From assembly GCA_964469055.1 (NCBI GenBank), contig CAYXXN010000042.1, positions 1-18,793 of the forward strand: a DNA stretch of 18,793 bases, given 5' to 3'. Positions 1-6,647 of the stretch are shown here, one piece after another (positions within the stretch are counted from its first letter, which is position 1; each line of letters starts with the position of its first letter). The DNA comes from CAYXXN01 sp964469055 (GTDB taxonomy: Bacteria > Acidobacteriota > Thermoanaerobaculia > Multivoradales > JAHEKO01). The position numbers and the translations under genes are program-made. Under the pieces are notes generated by a model. That model was not told the origin of the DNA. It searched no databases and saw only the letters and a program-made list of their open reading frames with translations.

Positions 1-130
1 GCGGTGAGGTGTCGTTGTGGACGGACCACGTGACGACGGGGCTGTCTTCCGCCCGCACAGCGACGGAGAGGGTTGGCACAGCGACCACGAGTGAAACCCG
101 GAGAACGCGAAGGACGACACTGGAACGCAT
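1..130 (-). CDS. Exported protein of unknown function, N-terminal fragment (runs off the left edge)
   Basis: The complement of bases 130 to 1 reads open for 43 codons from an ATG at 130-128. A GAGGG ribosome binding site (complement of 139-143) lies 8 nt upstream, a good spacing. The product begins with a typical Sec signal peptide: MRSS, then a hydrophobic stretch VVLRVLRVSLVVAVPTLSV, then a likely cleavage after VRA, followed by EDSPVVTW. Only about 16 residues of mature protein are visible, so no family can be assigned. It is divergent from the ankyrin gene, with 59 bp between the starts. The leader, the ribosome binding site and the uninterrupted frame make this a real gene start rather than a shadow. 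Confidence 0.7.
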   Translation of the reverse strand, partial: MRSSVVLRVLRVSLVVAVPTLSVAVRAEDSPVVTWSVHNDTSP

Positions 131-181
131 CGAGAATTCCCTCAGAGGAGGAAGATTGAGACCAGTCCGAAGGGTCGCGCG

Positions 182-191
182 ATGCTAGCAT
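182..191. promoter_or_regulatory. 10-bp perfect palindrome in the divergent intergenic region
   Basis: ATGCTAGCAT is self-complementary and overlaps the ATG of the ankyrin gene at 190. It lies between two divergently transcribed genes, where an operator could act on both. I see no convincing -35/-10 pair in the 59-bp gap, and a palindrome this short can arise by chance, so this is a weak call. Confidence 0.2.
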
Positions 192-906
192 GAGGTCTCT
201 CGTCGCAAACCTCATGCACCTCGGTCCTCCTCTTCGCCCGGTGCTCCTCTGGCTAGCCCTCGCCACCGGAGTTGTGGCCCAGGGGGCCGCAGCGCCGCCG
301 AGGGCTCCAGATGAAACGCTGTGGGCTGCTGTCGAGGCGGGGGACGCAACGGTGATTCCAGGGCTCGTGGCGGCCGGCGCCGATCTCGAATCGCGCCGGA
401 AGTGGAACCGGAGCCTATTGATGGAGGCGGCGGAGCGGGGACACCTGCCGGTCGTGGACGCGCTGCTGGCGGCGGGCACCGACCCCGAGGGATTGAACTC
501 GTGGGGCGAGAGCGCGTTGTTCGATGCGGCCCGCGGCGGCCACACGGCGATCGTCGAGCGGCTGCTCTACGCGGGGGCTGACCCCAACCGCAGCGCCAAG
601 TTCGGAAGCTCGGCCCTCAGGCTCGCCGCGCACGCCGGGGCGGCCGAAGGCATTCGAGCCTTGCTCGCGGCCGGTGCCGATCCGAACGTGAAGACGAAGT
701 TCGGCGAAACAGCCCTGATGCGGGCAGTCGCCGAGGGGCACCTCGCCGCCGCGCAGGCCCTGGTCGAAGGCGGGGCAACACCCGAGGTCGCGGCTCCGGA
801 TGGGACGACCGCCCTCACACTCGCCCGCGAGCTGGGGCGTGAGGAGATCGCCCGCTTCCTCGACGACCGAACGGTTACGGCGGCCTCGAGTAAAGCCACC
901 CCCTGA
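190..906 (+). CDS. Exported ankyrin-repeat protein
   Basis: The 238-aa product has a hydrophobic leader at about residues 9-35 (PVLLWLALATGVVAQGAAA), consistent with Sec export and cleavage near AQGAAA. Six consecutive ankyrin repeats of about 33 residues follow from residue 43 to about 229. Each shows the pattern A-L-x-x-A-A-x-x-G-H, a helix, then L-L-x-A-G-A-D-P-N, for example ALFDAARGGHTAIVERLL followed by YAGADPN. No catalytic domain is present, so a protein-binding role outside the cytoplasm is inferred. The start could instead be ATG 214 (M9), which begins directly at the leader; no strong ribosome binding site decides between them. The gene ends 8 bp before the nadQ-like gene, so the two may be cotranscribed, although no functional link is evident. 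Confidence 0.85.
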   Translation: MRSLVANLMHLGPPLRPVLLWLALATGVVAQGAAAPPRAPDETLWAAVEAGDATVIPGLVAAGADLESRRKWNRSLLMEAAERGHLPVVDALLAAGTDPEGLNSWGESALFDAARGGHTAIVERLLYAGADPNRSAKFGSSALRLAAHAGAAEGIRALLAAGADPNVKTKFGETALMRAVAEGHLAAAQALVEGGATPEVAAPDGTTALTLARELGREEIARFLDDRTVTAASSKATP

Positions 907-914
907 AGCCGCCG

Positions 915-1862
915 ATGCCGCGCGCCGTCGTCGTCGGGCTGAACGCGGCGATCGTCGCGGTCACCGCCGAGCGGCCGCGGGTGCTGACGGTGCGCGCGCC
1001 GGCGGGGGAGGCGTTGCCCTTCGGACCGCTCGATCCGGAGGCGGACCGCACCTTGGAGCTGGGGCTGCGGCGCTGGGTGCGCGAGCGCAGCGGTCTCGAG
1101 CTCGGCTACGTCGAGCAGCTCTACACGTTCGGCGACCGCGACCGGGACGAGAAGCCGGAGCGCATGCTCTCGGTCGGCTACCTGGCGCTGGTGCGGGAGA
1201 GCGGCGCCGCGGTCGGCGGCGAGGCGCGCTGGGCGGACGTCTACGATCTGATTCCTTGGGAGGACCGGCGGGAGGGACGGCCGCGGGTGCTGCGCACGAT
1301 CGGCGCCGCGCTCGAGGACTGGGTCGCCGGGGCGGCCGGCAGCGAGCGGCGCAAGCGCCGCGAGCGGGCCGACATCACCTTCGGTCTGCGGGGCACGGCC
1401 TGGGATGCCTATCGGGTGCTCGAGCGCTACGAGTTGCTCTACGAGGTGGGCCTGGTCGTCGAGGCGGCGCGCGATCGCGAGCGCGGCCGCGGTGGCGGCA
1501 AGCGCCGCGGGACGGGCGCCGCCGCCGGTGTCGGCCGGCCGCTGGCCCTCGACCACCGCCGCATCCTGGCGACGGCGCTCGGACGGCTGCGCGGCAAGTT
1601 GAAGTACCGGCCGGTGGTCTTCGAGCTCGTGCCCGAGAGCTTCACCCTCACCCAGCTGCAGCGGGTCGTCGAGGCGCTGGCGGGCGTGCCGCTGCACAAG
1701 CAGAACTTCCGGCGGCTGGTGGAGCAGGGCGGGCTGGTCGAGGGGACGGGTCTCGTCGAACGGGCGACCGGCGGCCGGCCGGCGGAGCTCTTCCGCTTCC
1801 GCCGTGAGGTGCTGCGCGAGCGGCCGGCGCCGGGGGTGGGGCTGCCCTCCCTGCGCTCTTGA
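915..1862 (+). CDS. nadQ: Nudix-winged-helix transcriptional regulator of NAD synthesis (NrtR/NadQ type)
   Basis: The product is 315 aa. Residues 1-110 read as a Nudix fold (VVVGLNAAIVAV, then LPFGPLD, then SVGYLALV). The Nudix box region (about 37-62) is degenerate: the place of REuxEExGu reads RWVRERSGL, so catalytic glutamates are lost and hydrolysis is unlikely. Residues 165-185 hold YRVLERYELLYEVGLV, and 215-300 form a winged helix-turn-helix with the NrtR-like signature LKYRPVVFELVPESFTLTQLQ and NFRRLVEQGGL. A low-complexity basic/glycine linker (185-208) separates the two. NrtR-family proteins sense NAD-related metabolites such as ADP-ribose and repress NAD genes. Here the gene is immediately upstream of nadABC, with palindromic DNA between them. 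The family call is firm; the symbol nadQ is inferred from context and from resemblance to the alphaproteobacterial NadQ group. Confidence 0.75.
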   Translation: MPRAVVVGLNAAIVAVTAERPRVLTVRAPAGEALPFGPLDPEADRTLELGLRRWVRERSGLELGYVEQLYTFGDRDRDEKPERMLSVGYLALVRESGAAVGGEARWADVYDLIPWEDRREGRPRVLRTIGAALEDWVAGAAGSERRKRRERADITFGLRGTAWDAYRVLERYELLYEVGLVVEAARDRERGRGGGKRRGTGAAAGVGRPLALDHRRILATALGRLRGKLKYRPVVFELVPESFTLTQLQRVVEALAGVPLHKQNFRRLVEQGGLVEGTGLVERATGGRPAELFRFRREVLRERPAPGVGLPSLRS

Positions 1863-1888
1863 CAGACCGATATGCTCAAACCTACGAT
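1859..1888 (+). promoter_or_regulatory. Candidate sigma-70 promoter for nadA
   Basis: A perfect -35 box TTGACA lies at 1859-1864, overlapping the stop codon of the regulator gene. An 18-bp spacer separates it from TACGAT (1883-1888), which matches TATAAT at 4 of 6 positions. Transcription would start near 1895. The spacer carries TATGCTC (1871-1877), the inverse of GAGCATA (1941-1947) next to the nadA ribosome binding site, so a repressor could bind within the promoter. This stretch is AT-rich compared with its surroundings. Confidence 0.55.
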
Positions 1889-1895
1889 AAGCAGC

Positions 1896-1917
1896 GGTCG
1901 GCGCGGCCGACCTTTTT
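1896..1917 (+). terminator. Hairpin plus T5 run: intrinsic terminator or nadA leader attenuator
   Basis: GGTCGGC (1896-1902) pairs perfectly with GCCGACC (1906-1912) around a 3-nt loop, and TTTTT (1913-1917) follows at once. This is the classic form of a rho-independent terminator and would end the regulator transcript 33 nt after its stop codon. It also falls at the first bases of the transcript predicted from the 1859-1888 promoter, so it might act on nadA mRNA instead. Confidence 0.65.
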
Positions 1918-1929
1918 GAGTCCCCCTTA

Positions 1930-1946
1930 ATACTCTTAAAGAGCAT
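1930..1946. promoter_or_regulatory. Candidate operator (imperfect palindrome) upstream of nadA
   Basis: ATACTCTTAAAGAGCAT is a 17-bp palindrome with a single central base (1938) and one mismatched pair (1932/1944); its core CTCTT-A-AAGAG is perfect. Read on the minus strand, its right half gives TATGCTC (with 1947), which recurs on the plus strand at 1871-1877 inside the candidate promoter. The palindrome lies between the hairpin and the nadA ribosome binding site (AGGAG, 1951-1955). Binding by the adjacent NadQ/NrtR-like protein is inferred from position; I cannot match it to a known motif without a search. Confidence 0.5.
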
Positions 1947-1959
1947 AACGAGGAGTCCG

Positions 1960-2976
1960 ATGCCAGCCCCAGCGATGGCCGTCCCCGAGCCCGAGTACAC
2001 GCCCGCCGTGGCGGCCGCCACCGCGTCGGTGTACGAGCGGGTGCGCAAGGTCATCCCGCCGCTCGAGTGGCCGGTGCACGCGCCCTACATCGACGCCATC
2101 CAGCGGTTGAAGCGCGAGCGCAACGCCGTGCTCGTCGTGCACAATTACCAGACGCCCGAGATCTTCCACGGGGTCGCCGACTATCGCGGCGACTCGCTGG
2201 GCATGGCCCGCTTCGGGGCGCAGGCGGATGCCGAGGCCATCGTCATCTGCGGCGTCCACTTCATGGCCGAGACGGCCAAGATCCTCTCGCCGGAGAAGAC
2301 GGTCTTGATCCCCGACCTCCAGGCCGGCTGCTCGCTCGCCGCCTCGATCACCGGTCGCGACGTGCGGGCGCTCAAGGCCGAGCACCCCGGCGTGCCCGTC
2401 GTCACCTATGTCAACACCTCGGCCGAGGTGAAGGCGGAGTCGGATATTTGCTGCACCTCCGCCAACGCCGTCCGGGTCGTCGAGTCGCTGGGGGTGCCCA
2501 AGGTCATCTTCCTGCCCGATGAGTTCCTCGGCAGGTACGTCGCCTCGCAGACCGCGGTCGAGCTCGTCTTGTGGAACGGCCACTGCGAGGTCCACGAGCG
2601 CTTCACGGGGCAGGAGGTGCGTGACTTCCGGGGAGCCTACCCGGGCCTCGAGGTGATCGCCCATCCCGAATGCCCGCCCGACGTGCTGGCCGAGGCCGAC
2701 TACGTGGGGTCCACCTCGGGAATGATCCGTTACGTGAAGGAGCGGGCGCCGAAGCGCGTGATGATGGTCACCGAGTGCTCGATGAGCGACAACGTGGCCG
2801 TCGAGGCGCCGGCAGTCGAGTTCATCCGCCCCTGCAACCTGTGCCCGCACATGAAGCGGATCACGCTGCCCAAGATCTACCGCTCGCTCGTCACCCTCGA
2901 GCATCGCGTCGAGGTCGACCCCGAGGTTGGGGCGCGCGCCCGCCGGGCTGTCGAGCGCATGCTCGCCGTCGCCTGA
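1960..2976 (+). CDS. nadA: Quinolinate synthase NadA
   Basis: This 338-aa enzyme condenses iminoaspartate with dihydroxyacetone phosphate to give quinolinate, the second step of NAD synthesis from aspartate, using a [4Fe-4S] cluster. The three cluster cysteines are visible: C124 in DLQAGCSL, C209 in WNGHCEVHERF and C295 in CNLCPHMKRITL. Other family blocks include VLVVHNYQTPEI, GDSLGMARFGAQADAE, GVHFMAETAKIL, VTYVNTSAEVKAESD, CCTSANA and GSTSGMIRYV. The length matches the longer, E. coli-like class. The start is ATG 1960, with AGGAG at 1951-1955 four bases upstream. It follows a promoter, a hairpin and a palindrome, and leads the nadA-nadB-nadC-lipA run. Confidence 0.97.
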   Translation: MPAPAMAVPEPEYTPAVAAATASVYERVRKVIPPLEWPVHAPYIDAIQRLKRERNAVLVVHNYQTPEIFHGVADYRGDSLGMARFGAQADAEAIVICGVHFMAETAKILSPEKTVLIPDLQAGCSLAASITGRDVRALKAEHPGVPVVTYVNTSAEVKAESDICCTSANAVRVVESLGVPKVIFLPDEFLGRYVASQTAVELVLWNGHCEVHERFTGQEVRDFRGAYPGLEVIAHPECPPDVLAEADYVGSTSGMIRYVKERAPKRVMMVTECSMSDNVAVEAPAVEFIRPCNLCPHMKRITLPKIYRSLVTLEHRVEVDPEVGARARRAVERMLAVA

Positions 2977-2983
2977 CGTCGCC

Positions 2984-4624
2984 GTGCCGAGCCTGCGCGC
3001 CCCGGACGTCGACGCCGTGGCGACCAGCGACGTGCTGGTCGTGGGGAGCGGTCTCGCCGGCCTGACGGCGGCCTTGGGGCTCGCCGACCGCGACGTCACC
3101 CTGGTGACCAAGGGGCGGCTGGGGCAAGACGGCGCAAGCCGGCTCGCCCAGGGCGGGATCGCGGCGGCCGTCGGGTCCGACGACGCCCCGGCCCTGCACG
3201 CGGCGGACACGCTCGCCGTGGGAGGGGAGATCTCCGACCCGGAAGTCGTGCGGCTCTTGACCGAGGCCGCTCCCGCCGAGGTCCGGCGGCTGGGCGAGCG
3301 TGGCGCTCGCTTCGATCGCACCGCCGACGGCCGCCTCGCCCTCGGCCGCGAGGCGGCGCACAGCCGCTACCGCATCCTCCACGCCCAGGGCGACGCCACG
3401 GGAGCCGAGCTGGTCCGGGCGCTGATGGCCTCGCTGGCCGCCGAGCGAATCCAGGTACGCGAAGAGGCGCGGTTGCTCGATCTGGTGCGCGAGCGCGAGC
3501 GAGTGGTGGGCGCCGTGGTGCGGCGCGCCGACGGCGCTCGCGTGCTGCAGCTGGCGCCAGCGGTCGTTCTGGCCACCGGCGGGATCGGACATCTCTACTT
3601 GCACACCACCAACCCGCCGGCCGCGACCGGCGACGGTCTGGCGGCCGCGGCCCGCGCCGGCGCCCGCTTGATCGACCTCGAGTTCGTGCAGTTCCACCCT
3701 ACGGCCCTGGCCGCCAGCGCCGACCCACTGCGGCTGCTGTCGGAGGCGCTGCGCGGCGCCGGAGCGACCCTGGTCGACGACTCCGGCCGGCGCTTCATGG
3801 CCGAGGTGGATCCGCGCGCCGAGCTGGCGCCCCGCGACGTCGTGGCGCGGGCCATCTGGCAGCGCCAGGCGATGGGGGAGCGGGTGTTTCTCGACGCCCG
3901 CGCCGCCCTGGGAGAGGCCTTCCCCGATCGTTTCCCGACCGCCTTCGCCGCCTGCCGAGCGGCCGGTCTCGACCCGCGGTACCAACCGCTGCCGGTGGTG
4001 CCGGCCGCCCACTACCACATGGGCGGCATCGAGGTGGACGAGCGCGGCCGCGCCTCGCTGCCGGGCCTGTGGGCGGGGGGCGAGGTCGCCTGCACGGGGG
4101 CGCACGGGGCCAACCGGCTGGCCAGCAACTCGCTGCTCGAGGCGCTCGTCGTCGGCGCGCGCCTCGCCGCCGACGTCGCCGCCACCCTGCCCGAGCTCCC
4201 CGCGGCGCGCGCGTTGCTCGGCGAGGGTGCGGTGCTGCGAGGATCCCGACCCGTCCAAGTGCCGGCCCAGACGGAGGAACTCGAGTTCGCCTTGCGGCGG
4301 CTGCTGTGGAGCGACGTTGGGTTGGTACGCAGCGACCTTGGGCTGCGCCGAGCTCTGGCCGCGTTCGATGAGCTCGCCGCTGCCGCGCCGCCGGAGGCCG
4401 CCGATCTAGAGCAACAGATCTGGGTAGGGCGACTGCTTGCGTGGGCGGCCCTCGAACGGCGCGAGAGCCGGGGCGGACACTTCCGGAGCGATTTCCCGAC
4501 CACGCGACTCGACTGGCGTTGTCGCCTGGCGCTCTCCTGGCACGAGGGCGGCCCCGCCGGGCGAATCACCTTGGAGCGACGGCCGGTCCCGGGCGCGGCG
4601 CTCGCCGCCGGGGCCGGCTCGTGA
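2984..4624 (+). CDS. nadB: L-aspartate oxidase NadB
   Basis: This 546-aa FAD enzyme oxidises L-aspartate to iminoaspartate, the substrate of NadA. Visible motifs, in order, are the dinucleotide-binding VLVVGSGLAGLTAAL, DGASRLAQGGIAAAVG, HSRYRILHAQGDATG, LATGGIGHLYLHTTNP, LEFVQFHPTAL, SEALRGAGATLVD, PAAHYHMGGIEVD and the FAD-site GANRLASNSLLEALV. The C-terminal helical domain is present (WSDVGLVRSDLGLRRAL). I chose GTG 2984, 7 bp after the nadA stop. GTG 3017, just before the FAD motif, is also possible. The in-frame ATG 2927 would overlap nadA by 50 bp and seems less likely. The gene is intact and co-oriented with nadA. Confidence 0.96.
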   Translation: MPSLRAPDVDAVATSDVLVVGSGLAGLTAALGLADRDVTLVTKGRLGQDGASRLAQGGIAAAVGSDDAPALHAADTLAVGGEISDPEVVRLLTEAAPAEVRRLGERGARFDRTADGRLALGREAAHSRYRILHAQGDATGAELVRALMASLAAERIQVREEARLLDLVRERERVVGAVVRRADGARVLQLAPAVVLATGGIGHLYLHTTNPPAATGDGLAAAARAGARLIDLEFVQFHPTALAASADPLRLLSEALRGAGATLVDDSGRRFMAEVDPRAELAPRDVVARAIWQRQAMGERVFLDARAALGEAFPDRFPTAFAACRAAGLDPRYQPLPVVPAAHYHMGGIEVDERGRASLPGLWAGGEVACTGAHGANRLASNSLLEALVVGARLAADVAATLPELPAARALLGEGAVLRGSRPVQVPAQTEELEFALRRLLWSDVGLVRSDLGLRRALAAFDELAAAAPPEAADLEQQIWVGRLLAWAALERRESRGGHFRSDFPTTRLDWRCRLALSWHEGGPAGRITLERRPVPGAALAAGAGS

Positions 4625-4773
4625 CCCCCGGGCCGACGGGTCGCCGTCCCCCTACTTGAAAGCTGTTCGGTCCAAACTCCTCGAGGACCTCGCCGCGTGA
4701 CCCTCGCCCACTCCCTGTCGCCGTTCCTCTACCTGAACGTCGTTCGGTCCGGACTCGCCGAGGACCTGGGTCG
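4621..4773 (+). repeat. Degenerate tandem duplication of the nadC 5' end
   Basis: Copy 1 (4621-4696) begins GTGACCC on the nadB stop, and copy 2 (4697-4773) is the start of nadC, also beginning GTGACCC. The block 4641-4690 matches 4718-4767 at 40 of 50 positions at a constant offset of 77, including TCGCCGT and GTTCGGTCC. Copy 1 encodes YLKAVRSKLLEDLAA in a shifted frame; copy 2 encodes YLNVVRSGLAEDLGRA. A 1-base length difference lies in the diverged stretch after GTGACCC. From GTG 4621 the reading frame stops at 4657-4659. This looks like a decayed earlier nadC start region. Confidence 0.75.
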
Positions 4774-5566
4774 CGCCGGGGACCTGACGAGTGCCGCCGT
4801 GATTCCGCCGGGCGCGCGGGCGCGAGCACGGCTGGTGGCGCGCGCGGCCGGTCGGATCTGCGGGATCGACGTGGCGCTCGCCGCCTTCCGCGAGCTCGAC
4901 TTTGGCGTCACGGCCGAGATCGCCGCTCCCGACGGCAGCGATGTGGAGGTCGGCGCGACGCTCGTCACTCTCGACGGCGACGCCCGCGCCCTGCTCGCCG
5001 CCGAGCGCACGGCGCTCAACCTCCTGGCGCGACTCTCCGGCATCGCCACGGCCACGCGGGCGCTCGTCGCGGCCGCTGCCCCTCACCCCGCCCGCATCAC
5101 CTGCACCCGCAAGACGACCCCCGGCCTGCGCGCCCTCGAGAAGTACGCCGTGCGGGTGGGTGGGGGCACCAACCACCGTTTCGGTCTCGACGACGCCGTG
5201 CTGATCAAGGACAACCACCTGGCGCTCGCCGGGGGTGTGGGCGAGGCCGTGGGGCGGGCGCGGGCGGCGGTCGGTCACCTGGTGAGCGTCGAGGTCGAAG
5301 TCGAGGACTTGGCCCAGCTCGACGAGGCGCTCGCCGCCGGCGCCGACGCCGTCCTGCTCGACAACATGGATGCCGCGACCTTGGCCGAGGCGGTGCGGCG
5401 CGCCCGCGGCCGCGTCGTCACCGAGGCCTCGGGCGGCATTCGCCCCGACAACATCGCGGCCGTCGCCGCCACCGGCGTCGACGTCATCTCGGTCGGCTGG
5501 CTCACCCACAGCGCGCCGGCGCTCGACGTGGCGTTGGACATCGAGCCCGGGTCCTCGAGTCGATAG
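4697..5566 (+). CDS. nadC: Nicotinate-nucleotide pyrophosphorylase (quinolinate phosphoribosyltransferase) NadC
   Basis: This 289-aa enzyme converts quinolinate and PRPP to nicotinate mononucleotide, CO2 and pyrophosphate. Motifs are LAEDLGRAGDLTSAAV at the N-terminus, AERTALNLLARLSGIAT, the phosphoribosyl-binding TRKTTPGLRALEKYAVRVGG, NHRFGLDDAVLIKDNHL, EVEVEDLAQLDEAL, DAVLLDNM and EASGGIRPDNI with DVISVGWLTHSA. The start is GTG 4697, whose GTGA overlaps a stop in the relic repeat frame. Unlike the tight spacing elsewhere in this module, 72 bp separate it from nadB, and that gap is filled by the duplicated 5' segment. lipA follows after 11 bp. Confidence 0.96.
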   Translation: MTLAHSLSPFLYLNVVRSGLAEDLGRAGDLTSAAVIPPGARARARLVARAAGRICGIDVALAAFRELDFGVTAEIAAPDGSDVEVGATLVTLDGDARALLAAERTALNLLARLSGIATATRALVAAAAPHPARITCTRKTTPGLRALEKYAVRVGGGTNHRFGLDDAVLIKDNHLALAGGVGEAVGRARAAVGHLVSVEVEVEDLAQLDEALAAGADAVLLDNMDAATLAEAVRRARGRVVTEASGGIRPDNIAAVAATGVDVISVGWLTHSAPALDVALDIEPGSSSR

Positions 5567-5577
5567 ACTCGGCACCG

Positions 5578-6492
5578 GTGAGCGAATCGTTGATCCAGAT
5601 CGGCCGCATGGCCAGCCCGCCGCCGCCGCCCCGAGCGGGCCGCCCGGAGTGGCTTCGGATCCGGCTCGCCACGCCCCCGCGCTACCACCAGGTGCGGCGA
5701 CTCGTCGAGGAGCTGAACCTCCACACGGTCTGTCAGGAGGCGCGCTGCCCCAACATCTACGAGTGCTGGGGCGAGCACGGCACGGCGACCTTCATGATCC
5801 TGGGTGACGTCTGCACCCGGCGCTGCGGCTTCTGCGCGGTGACCTCGGGGCGGCCGGCGCCGGGCGTCGATGCCGACGAGCCCGCGCACGTCGCCGAGGC
5901 GGTGGCGGCGATGGGGCTGCGGCACGCCGTCATCACCTCCGTCGATCGCGACGACCTGCCGGACGGCGGCGCCGCGCACTTCGCCGACGTCATCGAGGCC
6001 GTGCACGAGCGCAATCCTGGTACGGCCGTCGAAGTGCTGACGCCGGACTTCCGCGGTGTGCCAGACGCGCTCGACATCGTTCTGGGTAAGGAGCCGGAGG
6101 TCTTCTCGCACAACATGGAGACCGTGCCGCGGCTCTATCGGCAAGCCCGGCCGGGGAGCAGCTACCAGCGCTCGCTCGCGTTGCTGACCGAAGCGGCGCG
6201 GCGGCGGGACGCCGCCAACTACTCGGGTAGGGTAAAGACCGGCATCATGGCCGGCCTCGGGGAGACCCCAGCCGAGGTGGAGGCCACGATCCGCCACATC
6301 CGCGATGCCGGCGTCGAGATCCTCACCATCGGCCAATACCTGCAGCCCACCCGCGAGCATCTTCCCGTCGACCGCTGGGTCCACCCCGACGAGTTCGCCG
6401 CCTATCGGCAAGCCGCGTTAGCGCTGGGATTCACGCACTGCGAGTCGGGGCCGCTGGTGCGCTCGAGCTACCACGCCCACGAGCACGTCTAG
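5578..6492 (+). CDS. lipA: Lipoyl synthase LipA
   Basis: This 304-aa radical SAM enzyme inserts two sulfurs into protein-bound octanoyl groups to make lipoate. The auxiliary cluster motif C-x4-C-x5-C is at C52, C57 and C63 (CQEARCPNIYEC), and the radical SAM motif CxxxCxxC is at C79, C83 and C86 (CTRRCGFC). Further family blocks are ITSVDRDDLPDGGA, EVLTPDFRG, FSHNMETVPRLY, KTGIMAGLGE, ILTIGQYLQPT and the C-terminal RSSYHA (295-300), whose serine ligates the auxiliary cluster in the family. GTG 5578 is chosen, 11 bp after nadC; ATG 5608 (M11) is an alternative. No lipB is seen in the window. Linkage to nadA places two oxygen-sensitive [4Fe-4S] enzymes in one run. Confidence 0.97.
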   Translation: MSESLIQIGRMASPPPPPRAGRPEWLRIRLATPPRYHQVRRLVEELNLHTVCQEARCPNIYECWGEHGTATFMILGDVCTRRCGFCAVTSGRPAPGVDADEPAHVAEAVAAMGLRHAVITSVDRDDLPDGGAAHFADVIEAVHERNPGTAVEVLTPDFRGVPDALDIVLGKEPEVFSHNMETVPRLYRQARPGSSYQRSLALLTEAARRRDAANYSGRVKTGIMAGLGETPAEVEATIRHIRDAGVEILTIGQYLQPTREHLPVDRWVHPDEFAAYRQAALALGFTHCESGPLVRSSYHAHEHV

Positions 6493-6522
6493 GCCACCTC
6501 GCAGACCCCTGACCCGAGCGAA

Positions 6523-6629
6523 CGGTGGCGCTCCGCCGGCCATGGGGCCCGGCGGGGCGGGCGTGGGGAGCGGGGACAGGGTGTGGGGAGGAGCCGCCGG
6601 GGGGCCCCATGGCCGGCGGAGCGCTGCCG
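6523..6629. repeat. Long inverted repeat with G-quadruplex loop between convergent genes
   Basis: Bases 6528-6550 and 6602-6624 are perfect 23-bp reverse complements (GCGCTCCGCCGGCC, then ATGGGGCCC). In RNA the stem extends outward to 6523/6629 with two G-U pairs. Inward, GGCGG (6551-6555) can pair with CCGCC (6594-6598) past a bulge. The loop holds six G-runs of 3 or 4 (6554-6557, 6559-6561, 6565-6568, 6572-6575, 6579-6581, 6585-6588) with spacers of 1 to 3 nt. The element sits between the 3' ends of lipA and the transporter gene. It may act as a bidirectional transcription barrier, but no T-run follows either arm. Confidence 0.8.
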
Positions 6630-6647
6630 CGAGCTCCAACCCCAAGA

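Noticed and set aside
4621..4700. Possible frameshift splitting nadC, or a small extra gene between nadB and nadC
   Set aside because: nadC is complete from GTG 4697 with its own N-terminal motif. The upstream similarity is a duplicated copy and not a missing part of nadC.
6523..6629. Inverted repeat as a complete insertion sequence or canonical terminator
   Set aside because: It is about 107 bp with no transposase frame and no clean target duplication, and neither arm is followed by a T-run. It is kept only as a structured repeat of unknown role.
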